Assembly (NCBI RefSeq): GCF_027492855.1 | Contig: NZ_JAPUDY010000108.1 | Span: 62,001 to 126,000 of the forward strand | DNA: 64,000 bases | Direction: 5' to 3' | Origin: Acidovorax sp. | GTDB lineage: Bacteria; Pseudomonadota; Gammaproteobacteria; Burkholderiales; Burkholderiaceae_C | Notes under the pieces: model-generated | Told to the model about the DNA's origin: nothing | What the model saw: only the letters and a program-made list of their open reading frames with translations | Database searches by the model: none | In this document: positions 53,021-61,863 of the stretch, piece by piece | Numbering within the stretch: the first letter of the stretch is position 1 | How the letters are laid out: each line of letters opens with the position of its first letter | Made by a program: the position numbers and the translations under genes

Positions 53021-53080
53021 CTAAACGGAATTCATTGATGTTAGGCAATAAATTCGCCAATGTCTAATTCATTTGTTTAG
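53021..53080. promoter_or_regulatory. Candidate IclR operator region
   Basis: Two CTAAAC half-sites face each other (53021-53026 forward; GTTTAG at 53075-53080) across an AT-rich stretch in the divergent spacer. The symmetric layout suits IclR tetramers. Inferred from position. Confidence 0.4.
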
Positions 53081-53115
53081 GTGAAAACCCCGAGAGGGAT
53101 CAACATCCCTGGCCC

Positions 53116-53943
53116 ATGGACAATCGCGCCATGGCACAACAGCAAGAACGAATGGATCAGGACGCACCAGGTTCCGAAGCGGGCGGGCGCGGCTCACGCG
53201 GTATTCAGAGCGTGGAGGTGGGGGGGCAACTGCTCAAGGTGCTGGCGCGCACTGGGCGGCGCATGGCGCTCAAGGATCTGGCGGCCGCGGCCGACATGAC
53301 GGCGGCCAAGGCCCACCCCTACCTCGTGAGTTTTGGCAAATTGGAACTCATCGAGCAGGACGCCGTAAGCGGCCACTACGGCCTGGGCCCGCTGGCCATG
53401 CAGCTTGGCCTGATCAGCCTGCAGCAGGTGGACCCCGTGCGCCTGGCCATTGCCGAGCTGCCCGCGTTGGCCCAGCGCATTGGCTACACCGTGTCAGCCT
53501 CGGTCTGGGGCGACAACGGGCCCACCATCATCCGGGTGGAAGAAGGTCCCACGCCCGTGTACGTGGCCATGCGCCACGGCACCACGGCCTCGGTGCGGCA
53601 CACAGCCACGGGCAAGGTGTTTGCGGCCTACGGCCCGCGCGAGCGGGTGGCGGCCGCCCTGGCCGCTGAAGGCTTTGCGGGTGCGTTGGATGAGCCAGGT
53701 TTTGCGAAGGAACTGACCGCCGTGCGCACGCGCCAGATCAGCGAAGTTGCCGACGAGTTGTTGCCTGGCATCAGTGCCCTGGCCGCGCCGGTATTCGACG
53801 GCTTTGGCCAATTGGCACTGTGCCTGGCAGTCATTGGCCCCAGCGCCACGCTGCGCACGGGCCCGCGCAGCCCCGCGGCCCTTTGTCTGCAGGATGCGGC
53901 ACAGAAGCTGTCGCAGCGCTTGGGGGCGCCTGAGAGCGCTTGA
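53116..53943 (+). CDS. IclR family transcriptional regulator
   Basis: Predicted 275 residues from the ATG at 53116; a second ATG at 53131 is possible. HTH domain GGQLLKVLARTGRRMALKDL with AADMTAAKAHPYLVSFGKLE; the effector domain follows with GPTIIRVEEGPTPVYVAMRH and SALAAPVFDGFGQLALCLAV. IclR proteins commonly control aromatic catabolism, and this one is divergent from the monooxygenase trio. It converges with the aminopeptidase gene ending at 53962. Confidence 0.92.
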   Translation: MDNRAMAQQQERMDQDAPGSEAGGRGSRGIQSVEVGGQLLKVLARTGRRMALKDLAAAADMTAAKAHPYLVSFGKLELIEQDAVSGHYGLGPLAMQLGLISLQQVDPVRLAIAELPALAQRIGYTVSASVWGDNGPTIIRVEEGPTPVYVAMRHGTTASVRHTATGKVFAAYGPRERVAAALAAEGFAGALDEPGFAKELTAVRTRQISEVADELLPGISALAAPVFDGFGQLALCLAVIGPSATLRTGPRSPAALCLQDAAQKLSQRLGAPESA

Positions 53944-53961
53944 TGGCGCAGTTGGCCAGGG

Positions 53962-55110
53962 TCAGGGGGGCAAGGCGCGGTAGCTCTGCAGCATGCGGGT
54001 CAGCCGTTGCGGGTCGATGGCCTTGAGCGTGACGCCTGCGGGCTTGATGCAGCGCATGTCTTCTGCGGCCAGCATGGCGTTGAGCACGGCCTCCTCGGTG
54101 GCCAGCACGGCGGCGCGGCTCAGGGCGTCGGTGAGGTTGTCTTCCAGGTAGTGCAGTGACTTGATGGCTGCGCCATGCTGTGTGTCCGCAGGGTTCCATT
54201 GCCTTGCATTCGCGGTGGAAAACGCAAACACCAGGTCGCCAGAGTTGACCCCCCCGGTGGTGCCCGTGCGCGCCAGCCCCAGGGCGCCGCGCTTGGCCAG
54301 GCGCTGCAACTGCACGGGGTGCAGCGGCGCATCCGTTGCAATCACCACGATGACCGAACCCGTCTCGGCCAGTCCGATTTGGGAGAACAACGCATCTTCG
54401 GGCCAGAGAGTGCCCACCGGCACGCCCAGCACCATGAAATCCTCGCGCGTGCCAAAGTTGGCCTGCACGAGCACGCCCACGGTGTAGGTCTGGCCCTCCA
54501 CCACGGCGGTACGGGACGAAGTGCCCGTGCCGCCCTTGAATTCGTAGCACTGCATGCCTGTGCCGCCGCCGACGTTGCCCTCGGCCACGGGGCCCGTGCG
54601 TGCGCCGTCAATGGCCTGCAGCACGTCGGCCTCGGTGATGTGCAGGCCGTTGATGTCGTTGGCGAGCCCGTCGTAGGTTTCAGCGACGATGGGCATGTAC
54701 CAATGATGGTGTGTGTGCATGGCAGGCACGTTGCGCACCATCCAGCGCGTCAGGCTGTGGTGCACCATGCCCACCGAATGGCTGTTGGTCAGGGCGATGG
54801 GGCCATTGAAGTAGCCCGCGTCGCGCACCCAGTGGCAGCCGGTCATCTCGCCGTTGCCATTGAGCGAGAACTGGCCTGCCCAGACCGACTGGTCGGCACC
54901 GGCCTTGCCACGCGGAAAGACCACGGTCACGCCGCTGCGCACAGGCTTGGCATCTGGGGCCACGGCCTCCAGGGCGTCGTTGCGGGTGAAGAAGCCGACC
55001 TCGATGCCGGGCACGTCGGTGATGGCGTTGAGGGGGCCGGTGGCGCCTTGCAGGGCAAGTCCAAGTTGGCGCGCGCGGCGCTTGGGGTGGGTGTCGTTGT
55101 TCATGGCCAT
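53962..55110 (-). CDS. P1 family peptidase (DmpA/beta-aminopeptidase type)
   Basis: Predicted 382 residues (ATG at 55110, or 55104). These Ntn-like enzymes are made as a precursor that cuts itself before the nucleophile: GGVNSGDLVFAFSTAN places that Ser at ~290, and GGGTGMQCYEFKGGTGTSSR, TNSHSVGMV and WYMPIVAETYDG are family blocks. Members release D-amino acids, amides/esters, or N-terminal beta-amino acids such as beta-alanine. Last gene of the five-gene operon with transaminase and semialdehyde dehydrogenase, 24 bases after the HAD gene. Confidence 0.93.
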   Translation of the reverse strand: MAMNNDTHPKRRARQLGLALQGATGPLNAITDVPGIEVGFFTRNDALEAVAPDAKPVRSGVTVVFPRGKAGADQSVWAGQFSLNGNGEMTGCHWVRDAGYFNGPIALTNSHSVGMVHHSLTRWMVRNVPAMHTHHHWYMPIVAETYDGLANDINGLHITEADVLQAIDGARTGPVAEGNVGGGTGMQCYEFKGGTGTSSRTAVVEGQTYTVGVLVQANFGTREDFMVLGVPVGTLWPEDALFSQIGLAETGSVIVVIATDAPLHPVQLQRLAKRGALGLARTGTTGGVNSGDLVFAFSTANARQWNPADTQHGAAIKSLHYLEDNLTDALSRAAVLATEEAVLNAMLAAEDMRCIKPAGVTLKAIDPQRLTRMLQSYRALPP

Positions 55111-55134
55111 ATGGAGAGGATGGGGGCAGTGAAG

Positions 55135-55782
55135 TCAAAGTCCGAGCAACATGCGGGCTTGTGCAAAAGAAGCGGCGGGCGCCAACACATCGAAATGCAC
55201 GACCTGCATGCCTGCCCGCAGGCCGCCATCGGCATTGCGCTTTTGGTCGTCCACAAAAACGCAGGCCTCCGGGGGCAGTGCAAGTGCCTGTGCCACGGCA
55301 GCATAGGCCCGTGGGTCGGGCTTGAGGATACCGGTGTGGGTGGCATCAATGATGACGTCGAACAGCTGCAGCAGTGGTAACTGGGTGCGAAACCCCGCAC
55401 CGTAGAAGAGGTCGAGCTCGTTCGACAGAATGGCCAGTTGGATGCCTGCGGCGTGCGCGGTGCGGATGGTGTGCTCGGCCTCGGGCCGCACCACCTCTGC
55501 CACGTCGGCGCCGCGCGCGCGCTGCACAAAGGTCTCCATGTGCTCCCAGTCTTCGCCCACCAGGCGGCCTACTTCGCGGGTGCGGGCCATCCAGTAGTCG
55601 CGCTCGCTGATCTGGTCGGCCTGCATGGTTTGCCACAGCGGGTCGCTGGCCGGGTCGAAAGGCCCTCGCCATGTCAGTGTGCCGGGCGGCAAGCCCAGCG
55701 CCTCTTCAGAGAGTGCGTGTGTTTCAAACAGCGTGCGGCTAATCACTCCGCCAAAGTCCAGAACCAAAGCCCGCGCGCTCAT
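55135..55782 (-). CDS. HAD family hydrolase with atypical first motif
   Basis: Predicted 215 residues from the ATG at 55782, overlapping the stop of the Tm-1-like gene by four bases. Motif I reads LDFGGVI: the nucleophilic Asp is there but the second Asp (general acid) is Gly. Motif II is ILSNELD, motif III is KPDPRAY, motif IV FVDDQKRN. The cap is helical. The substrate is unknown; loss of the acid suggests a poor phosphatase or another reaction. Part of the amino-compound operon. Confidence 0.88.
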   Translation of the reverse strand: MSARALVLDFGGVISRTLFETHALSEEALGLPPGTLTWRGPFDPASDPLWQTMQADQISERDYWMARTREVGRLVGEDWEHMETFVQRARGADVAEVVRPEAEHTIRTAHAAGIQLAILSNELDLFYGAGFRTQLPLLQLFDVIIDATHTGILKPDPRAYAAVAQALALPPEACVFVDDQKRNADGGLRAGMQVVHFDVLAPAASFAQARMLLGL

Positions 55783-57065
55783 GCCGCCTTCCTTGTGGCA
55801 ACGGGTTCTGCCATGCCGGAAGGCACCAGGCCGACGCTGACCCAGCTGTCGAACACGCGCAGTGCAGCCCGCGCAAAGGCCTCGTCGTTGATGTGGGCTG
55901 GCACAACCTGGAGTGCGGTGGCAGGGGATACCACGCGCGTCATTTCCTCCACGAAGGTCTGCAGCCCTTCGGGGTCGTGCAGCGGTTCGCCAGGCCGGTC
56001 CCATTGCTCCACTCCGCCCGTAGGTAGCAGCAGGCAGGTGGGGCCAGAGGCCTGCTCCAGCCGCTGGGCAATGTGGCGCGCCACCTGGCGGCGCATATCT
56101 GCATCAATGCTGACCGATGCGATGAGCCGGTTGTGCGCATGCACCGACCGGCCCTGGAACTGTGGCGGGCACGACGACCATGCCGCAAAGTCCACCATGT
56201 CGGTCGCACCAGGCGCCACGATCTGCGGCACGCCAGCTTGGCCTGCGCCGAGCAGGCGTTGACTGCCCGCACTCACGCAACTGCCCGCCAGGTCGTTCAC
56301 CAGCTCCTGCAGGCTGAAGTCCATGACGGCGGCAAAGTAGCCGCGCCGCGCCAGTTCTTCGAAGGCCCGCCCGCCCATGCCGGTGGTGTGGAACACCGCA
56401 AGCTCGTAGCCGCGCGCTTCCAGCGCGGGTTTCAGGATTTTCATGTACGACAGCGCGCTGCTGCCCAGCGATGTCATGCCCACTACCGGGCGCGGGTCGG
56501 CGTCTATGGCGCGCGCCTGGCATGCCCCCACCACGGCGCCTGCAGCCTGGCCCAATGCCGCCTTGCACAGGCGATTGAGGCCGTACAGGCCCCCTGCCCA
56601 CAGCCGCATGATGAGATCGGGCGGAATGCGGTCGGGCGGAATCAGCGGCGAGTAGGCGATGGTGGAGAGCACTACCTTGGGGCAACCCAGTGGCAGCGCA
56701 TTGGCCACCTGCAGTGCCAGGTCGGTGCCCATGGTGCCACCCAATGCCAGCAGGCCGTCGAACCGACCCTCCACATACCACTGCGCAGCAGTCAAGGCCG
56801 CGCCGGTGGCCATGAGCTGCATGGCGGTGTTCTCGTCGCCGGTTTGTATGGCCTGCTGCAGCGTCACGCCCGCAGCGGCCGCCACCATGGTGTTGGGGAT
56901 GTCGGGCGTGACGCCGCCTTGGCCGAGCACGCCCACGTCCATGAGCAGTGCCGTGCCGCCTGCCAGCTCAATGGCATCGCGCAAGTAGGCGATCTCGTCG
57001 CTCTTGGTGTCGACGGTGCCGATCAGCAGGATGACCGGCGCCCGCCCCGATGGCACCGGGCTCAT
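55779..57065 (-). CDS. Tm-1-like ATP-binding domain protein (UPF0261)
   Basis: Predicted 428 residues from the ATG at 57065, overlapping both neighbours by four bases. Blocks seen: ILLIGTVDTKSDEIAYLRDA, DGLLALGGTMGTDLALQVAN, VVLSTIAYSPLIPPDRIPPD, VVGMTSLGSSALSYMKILKP, VPQIVAPGATDMVDFAAWSS. This is the bacterial relative of the N-terminal domain of tomato Tm-1 (PF06792), biochemically unknown. In other genomes it usually sits beside a TIM-barrel partner; here it sits between a transaminase and a HAD gene instead. Confidence 0.92.
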   Translation of the reverse strand: MSPVPSGRAPVILLIGTVDTKSDEIAYLRDAIELAGGTALLMDVGVLGQGGVTPDIPNTMVAAAAGVTLQQAIQTGDENTAMQLMATGAALTAAQWYVEGRFDGLLALGGTMGTDLALQVANALPLGCPKVVLSTIAYSPLIPPDRIPPDLIMRLWAGGLYGLNRLCKAALGQAAGAVVGACQARAIDADPRPVVGMTSLGSSALSYMKILKPALEARGYELAVFHTTGMGGRAFEELARRGYFAAVMDFSLQELVNDLAGSCVSAGSQRLLGAGQAGVPQIVAPGATDMVDFAAWSSCPPQFQGRSVHAHNRLIASVSIDADMRRQVARHIAQRLEQASGPTCLLLPTGGVEQWDRPGEPLHDPEGLQTFVEEMTRVVSPATALQVVPAHINDEAFARAALRVFDSWVSVGLVPSGMAEPVATRKAA

Positions 57066-58426
57066 AGCGTTGCCTCCACGGCAGCGAACGTGGCCTCCAG
57101 TGCATCGCACAGGTAGTTCACCTCGCTGGCGGAGATCACCAGCGGTGGCGAGAGGATGAGGTTGGAGCCGGAGATGCGCACCATCAGGCCACGTTGGTAG
57201 GCTTCCCTGGCCACGCGCGCCGGGATATCGCTGCTGCGTGGCATCGGCGTGCGCAGCGCCTTGTCCGCCACCATTTCGATACCCAGCATCAGGCCCACGC
57301 CGCGCACGTCGCCAACGAAGCTGCAGGTCTGCTCAAGCTTGCGCAGCCGCTTTTGCATCACCGCGCCCACCTCGCCTGCATGGCCTGGCACGTCCAGCGC
57401 TTCAATTTGTTCCAGCGTGGCCAGTGCGGCGGCGGCGGCCACGGGGTGGGCGCTGTAGGTATAGCCGTGGCCCACGGCGGCCTGGCCGGTTGTGTCCTCG
57501 TCAAATACCTGAGCCACCTTGGCCGAGATGGCGGTAGCACCCAGCGGCACGTAGCCCGAGCTGATGCCCTTGGCCAGGCACCACATGTCGGCATTCACGC
57601 CCCACAGGCGGGTGCCAAACAAGTGGCCGGTGCGGCCGAAGCCCGTGACCACTTCGTCGGCGATGAGCAGCACGCCGTATTTGTCGCATACCTCGCGCAC
57701 CAGCGGCCAGTAGTTGGCGGGCGGCACGATCACGCCGCCCGCGCCTTGCACGGGCTCGGCGATGAAGGCGGCCACGGTGTCCGGGCCCTGGAACACGATT
57801 TCGCGCTCCAGCAGTGCAGCACACATTACGCCCAGTTCCTGCGGGTCCTGGCTGTAGGGGTTGCGGTACAGCCAGGGCGTGTCGATGTGAAAACATCCTG
57901 GCAACAAGGGCTCGTAGGCACGGCGGAAGTTGGTGTTGCCGTTGACGCTCATGCCGCCAAAATGCACGCCGTGGTAGCCCTGGCGCAGGCTGATGAATTT
58001 GAAGCGGTCCTTCTCGCCGCGCAGCTTGTGGTATTGCCGCGCGAGCTTGAGCGCGGTCTCCACCGCGTCCGAGCCGCCGCTGCCAAACATCACGCTGGCC
58101 ACGCCGTCGGGCTCCATCATCTTCACCAGCTTGGCGGAAAGCTCGATGGCTCGCGGGTGCGAGGTGCCCCGGAAGGTGTTGTAGAAGGGCAGCTCATCAA
58201 GCTGCGCCACGATGGCGTCGCGCACCGCTTTGGCGCTGTGGCCCAGGTTGCTGGCCCACAGGCCGCCCACGCCGTCCAGCAGCTTGCGGCCGTCCACGTC
58301 CCAGATCCAGCAGCCTTCGCCGCGCGTGACGATGTCGGGCTTGACCTTTTTCATGGCACCTGGATGGGCCATGGGGTGCCAGAGGTATTCCGCGTTGTCT
58401 TGTTTGAGTTGCTCGGTGGTGTGCAT
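57062..58426 (-). CDS. Class III omega-aminotransferase
   Basis: Predicted 454 residues from the ATG at 58426. PLP-dependent: GSGGSDAVETALKLARQYH, YHGVHFGGMSVNG, AEPVQGAGGVIVPPANYW, LLIADEVVTGFGRTGHLFG, and Lys286 in LAKGISSGY. Related enzymes act on beta-alanine, GABA, taurine or putrescine with pyruvate as acceptor. It is 14 bases after the semialdehyde dehydrogenase stop, so the product aldehyde is the likely substrate of that enzyme. Confidence 0.94.
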   Translation of the reverse strand: MHTTEQLKQDNAEYLWHPMAHPGAMKKVKPDIVTRGEGCWIWDVDGRKLLDGVGGLWASNLGHSAKAVRDAIVAQLDELPFYNTFRGTSHPRAIELSAKLVKMMEPDGVASVMFGSGGSDAVETALKLARQYHKLRGEKDRFKFISLRQGYHGVHFGGMSVNGNTNFRRAYEPLLPGCFHIDTPWLYRNPYSQDPQELGVMCAALLEREIVFQGPDTVAAFIAEPVQGAGGVIVPPANYWPLVREVCDKYGVLLIADEVVTGFGRTGHLFGTRLWGVNADMWCLAKGISSGYVPLGATAISAKVAQVFDEDTTGQAAVGHGYTYSAHPVAAAAALATLEQIEALDVPGHAGEVGAVMQKRLRKLEQTCSFVGDVRGVGLMLGIEMVADKALRTPMPRSSDIPARVAREAYQRGLMVRISGSNLILSPPLVISASEVNYLCDALEATFAAVEATL

Positions 58427-58440
58427 GCAAGGTCTCTTGT

Positions 58441-59901
58441 TCAAAAAGCTTGGCCGACGGTGATGGTCTTGATTTCGGTGTAGTGCGTGATGCCTTCGGG
58501 GCCTTGCTCGTGGCCGATGCCGCTTTCGCGGATGCCGCCAAAGGGCAGCTCGGGCTGTGAGACGCCGAAGTGGTTGATGCCCACCATCCCGGCCGCAATG
58601 CCTTCGCCCAGGCGGTGGGCTGTGTACAGGTCGCGTGTGAAGGCGTATGCCCCCAGACCGTAGGGCAGGGCGTTGGCTTGGGTGATGGCCTCGTCCAGCG
58701 TGTCGTAGGGTTGAATCACGGCAATGGGGCCAAAGGGTTCTTGCCGCATCAGCAGCGTGCTGGCGGGTGCCTGGGCGAACACGGTGGGCTCGAAGAAGAA
58801 ACCGGGGCGGTCCACGCGCCGCCCGCCCGTGAGTAGGCGCGCGCCTTGGCTGACGGCGTCGTCCACGCAGCGCTCCATGTCATCGATGCGGCGCGCGTGC
58901 GTCAGTGGGCCCATCTGTGTGGTTGCGTCCAGGCCTGAGCCCAGCACCAGGGTTTGCGCGGCGCTGGCAAAACGTTCGCTGAAGGCTGCCAAATGCGCGC
59001 GCGGCACGTAAAAGCGGATGGGCGAAGCGCACACCTGGCCCGCATTGCGGTACTTGGCCGCCACGGACTGCTTGAGTACGAAATCAAGCCCCGCGCCATC
59101 GGCCATGTCCTCGGCCACGATCACGGGTGCGTGTCCGCCCAACTCGCCGGTGAAGCGCTTGACATGGCGCGCGGCCTGTTCGCCCAGCAGCTTGCCCACC
59201 GCGACCGATCCAGTGACCGAGACCTTGGCGATGGCCGGGTGCTCGATGAGCAAGGTGGACACCTGCGCCGGATCGCCGCAGACCATCTGGAGGGCTTCGG
59301 CGGGAACGCCCGCGTCCAGAAAGCAGCGCACCAGCAGCATGCAGCTACCGGGCGTTTCTTCGGCGGGCTTGATCACCACGCTGCACCCTGCCGCTAGTGC
59401 ACTGGCGAGCTTGCGGCTGGGCAGGTTGACCGGGAAGTTCCAGGGTGTGAAGGCGGCCACGGGCCCCACCGGCTGGCGCGTGACGGTGTGCGAGAGGATG
59501 CCCTCCACGCGCGGTGCCACGGTGCGGCCATACAGGCGCTTGGCCTCTTCGGCCTGGAAGTCGATGATGTCGGCCGACAGCAGCACTTCGCGCCTGGATT
59601 CGCCCAGGGGCTTGCCTTGCTCCAGCGTGAGTACGGTGGCGATGTCGCTGGCGCGCTTGCGCAGCAGCTCAGCTGCGCGCCGCAGGATCAGGTAGCGGTC
59701 GTGCGGGCGCACGCGGCGCCATTGCTCGAAGCCGCGCTGAGCAGATTCGGCGGCGGCCGTGATTTCCGCGTTGCCGGCCAGCGGCAGTGTGCCCAGCGGG
59801 CTTTCGTCGGCAGGGTTGATGACGGTGCGCTCACCGCCGGATGCGGTGGAGAGCCATTGGCCTGCCACATGCAAAGCCAGGGAAGGGTAGAAAAAGGTCA
59901 T
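58441..59901 (-). CDS. Succinate-semialdehyde dehydrogenase-type aldehyde dehydrogenase
   Basis: Predicted 486 residues from the ATG at 59901. FTPWNFPVNLPSRKLASALA, Glu253 in ELGGHAP, Cys291 in NAGQVCASP, and EPFGPIAVIQPYD are the standard active-site blocks. The sequence resembles GabD (succinate-semialdehyde dehydrogenase) most, but the real aldehyde depends on the aminotransferase next to it. First structural gene of the operon, 73 bases after the AraC regulator. Confidence 0.93.
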   Translation of the reverse strand: MTFFYPSLALHVAGQWLSTASGGERTVINPADESPLGTLPLAGNAEITAAAESAQRGFEQWRRVRPHDRYLILRRAAELLRKRASDIATVLTLEQGKPLGESRREVLLSADIIDFQAEEAKRLYGRTVAPRVEGILSHTVTRQPVGPVAAFTPWNFPVNLPSRKLASALAAGCSVVIKPAEETPGSCMLLVRCFLDAGVPAEALQMVCGDPAQVSTLLIEHPAIAKVSVTGSVAVGKLLGEQAARHVKRFTGELGGHAPVIVAEDMADGAGLDFVLKQSVAAKYRNAGQVCASPIRFYVPRAHLAAFSERFASAAQTLVLGSGLDATTQMGPLTHARRIDDMERCVDDAVSQGARLLTGGRRVDRPGFFFEPTVFAQAPASTLLMRQEPFGPIAVIQPYDTLDEAITQANALPYGLGAYAFTRDLYTAHRLGEGIAAGMVGINHFGVSQPELPFGGIRESGIGHEQGPEGITHYTEIKTITVGQAF

Positions 59902-59974
59902 GCCCTGCACTGTGCCGCTCACCCCTGCCGGGGCGTGAACGGAAATGCGCAAAGCTGATTTAAGGGTTTACCCG

Positions 59975-60970
59975 CTATGGCTGTTGGCGGCGAGTTTGGG
60001 CGAGTGTTTCGGAGGGCAGTTCGGAGAAGTGCTTCTTGTAGTCCAGCGAGAACTGGCCCAGGTGCCAGAAGCCCCAGCGCGCGGCAACTTCCTGCACCGT
60101 GATTCCGGGTGCGGCCTGGCGCAGCCCGCGCCGCACGCCGTTCAGGCGCAGCGCGCGCAGGTACTGTGTGGGCGAGGTGCCCAGCACGTCCTGGAAGCAG
60201 TAGTTGAGCTTGCGGCGGCTCGCGCCCACACGGCTGCAAATGTCCAGAATGGACGGCGGCTCGTTGGGGTCGGCCATCATGAACTCGCAGGCCTTGTCCA
60301 CCAGGCGCTTGCGCCGGGCCAGCGAGTCGAGGTCCGAAATGTCCACGCTGGGTGGCAGTGCCTCGATCCACTCAATCAGGATGTCGTCGCGCAACGGACC
60401 CAGCGCGAGGGCGCTGGGGAAACGCCGGGCCAGCGCCAGCGCCTGGCTCAGCACCTGCAGGTGCTTGGCCCGCAATGCCGCCGCGCTTTCGGGTGTGGGT
60501 TGCAGCTCCACCTGGCGTTCCAGCCAGGCGGCCAGCGGCTTTTGGTACATGCGCTCCCACAGCAGGTGGAGCAGCTTGCGTTCGACTGTCACGGCAATCA
60601 GGTGATGCTGCGCTGGGATGACAAAGTCGATCTCCTGGCCGCTGCCGCAGAGCACTGCATCCGCGTGCACCTTGCGGCCATCAAAGTACACGTCGCCAGC
60701 CGACTCGACCGACATGGCAAAGCCGTAGACCTGCTCGCCCAGGTGCCCGCGTTGGCGCAGCGCAAGGTTGGTCTTTTCGCCAAAAAGGCGCATGCCGTCG
60801 AGCTGAACCAGCGTGAGCTCGCCGCGAAAGCTGCCGCTGGAGAGCTGTTCGTAGCGCAGTTGCCAGTTGCCTTGTGCCGCGGCATGCGTGTCGATGTCGA
60901 ACGTCTGAATCGACTTTGCCCAACAAGGGCTGTCGCCAACTGAGAGAGAAGTGGCTGCGAAGTCGGTCAT
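59975..60970 (-). CDS. AraC family regulator of the amino-compound operon
   Basis: Predicted 331 residues from the ATG at 60970. An N-terminal sensing domain (~1-220), then the double helix-turn-helix: ILDICSRVGASRRKLNYCFQ, SPTQYLRALRLNGVRRGLRQ, VQEVAARWGFWHLGQFSLDY with the typical FS-DYKKHF ending, as in the EutR subgroup that works in ethanolamine use. It precedes the five-gene operon on the same strand and is divergent from the porin gene, so it may activate both. Confidence 0.92.
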   Translation of the reverse strand: MTDFAATSLSVGDSPCWAKSIQTFDIDTHAAAQGNWQLRYEQLSSGSFRGELTLVQLDGMRLFGEKTNLALRQRGHLGEQVYGFAMSVESAGDVYFDGRKVHADAVLCGSGQEIDFVIPAQHHLIAVTVERKLLHLLWERMYQKPLAAWLERQVELQPTPESAAALRAKHLQVLSQALALARRFPSALALGPLRDDILIEWIEALPPSVDISDLDSLARRKRLVDKACEFMMADPNEPPSILDICSRVGASRRKLNYCFQDVLGTSPTQYLRALRLNGVRRGLRQAAPGITVQEVAARWGFWHLGQFSLDYKKHFSELPSETLAQTRRQQP

Positions 60971-61174
60971 GGTCAACGGGGGCAAAGAGCGCGTGATGCA
61001 GGCGGCATTGTCTGCTCAGCGTAGCAGCGCAAGTGCTGATTGGGGCAAACCCGATCCTGATCGTGCGCAGGTTTGATAAGCCGATTCGAGATGCCTGCCT
61101 AGCATCCGAACACCCTTGGCCCACTGGGTCGACGGCGTGTATCAGCCAAACATCACATCGAGGAATAGCCCACC

Positions 61175-61840
61175 ATGAAACGCGCCTTTTTCGGACTGGC
61201 ATGCACAGCATGCCTGGTCGTCCCCATTCTTGCGCAAGCCGAAACCACTTACAACATCGGTGCTGTGTCGGTGTACAAATTCAGAGGGGTGGACCTGGGC
61301 AATCCGAAGGGGCGGCCCGCCTATCCCGCCTTGCAGGGCGGGGTCGACACCAGCTTCGACAATGGGTTTTACATTGGCAACTGGAACTCGACAGGGAAGT
61401 TCAACGGCGCCAATCTGGAGGTGGATTTCTACGGCGGCCATCGCGGAAAAATCAGCGAGGCGTGGTCCTACGATGTAGGTGTGATTGCGGTCCTGTACCC
61501 CGGCAACGACGCAGGCCTCAATGGCCGCGAGGCCAACTTCAGTGCGATCAGGGGGCCGTTGACCGTCATGTACAACTACGGCCTCAGCGGCTTCGTGAAG
61601 AAGTTCCAGCGCCTGAGCGTGTCCTATGTGCACTCCATCAACGAGGAGTGGAAGCTGCAGACCACGGTGGGTGTGCGCAACCGCACGGCAGGCAAGTTCA
61701 CCGACTACAGCGTGGGCGTGACCCGTGAGCTGGGCGAGGGCCTGTCGGCAGGCGTGGCTTTCTCAGGCACCACCCGCAAAGCCATGCTCGGCGGCATCGG
61801 CGATGACCGCCTGGTTCTCAGCGTGCTCAAGAACTTCTGA
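61175..61840 (+). CDS. TorF family putative porin
   Basis: Predicted 221 residues from the ATG at 61175. Signal peptide to ILAQAE, then alternating beta strands; YKFRGVDLGNPKGRPAYPAL, TSFDNGFYIGNWNST and VDFYGGHRGK are typical for the TorF/conserved-barrel family, and the chain ends with a C-terminal Phe (LVLSVLKNF), the outer membrane sorting signal. It lets small solutes cross the outer membrane. Start of a probable transport operon. Confidence 0.9.
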   Translation: MKRAFFGLACTACLVVPILAQAETTYNIGAVSVYKFRGVDLGNPKGRPAYPALQGGVDTSFDNGFYIGNWNSTGKFNGANLEVDFYGGHRGKISEAWSYDVGVIAVLYPGNDAGLNGREANFSAIRGPLTVMYNYGLSGFVKKFQRLSVSYVHSINEEWKLQTTVGVRNRTAGKFTDYSVGVTRELGEGLSAGVAFSGTTRKAMLGGIGDDRLVLSVLKNF

Positions 61841-61863
61841 ATGTTTGGAACCAGGAGCTTCGC

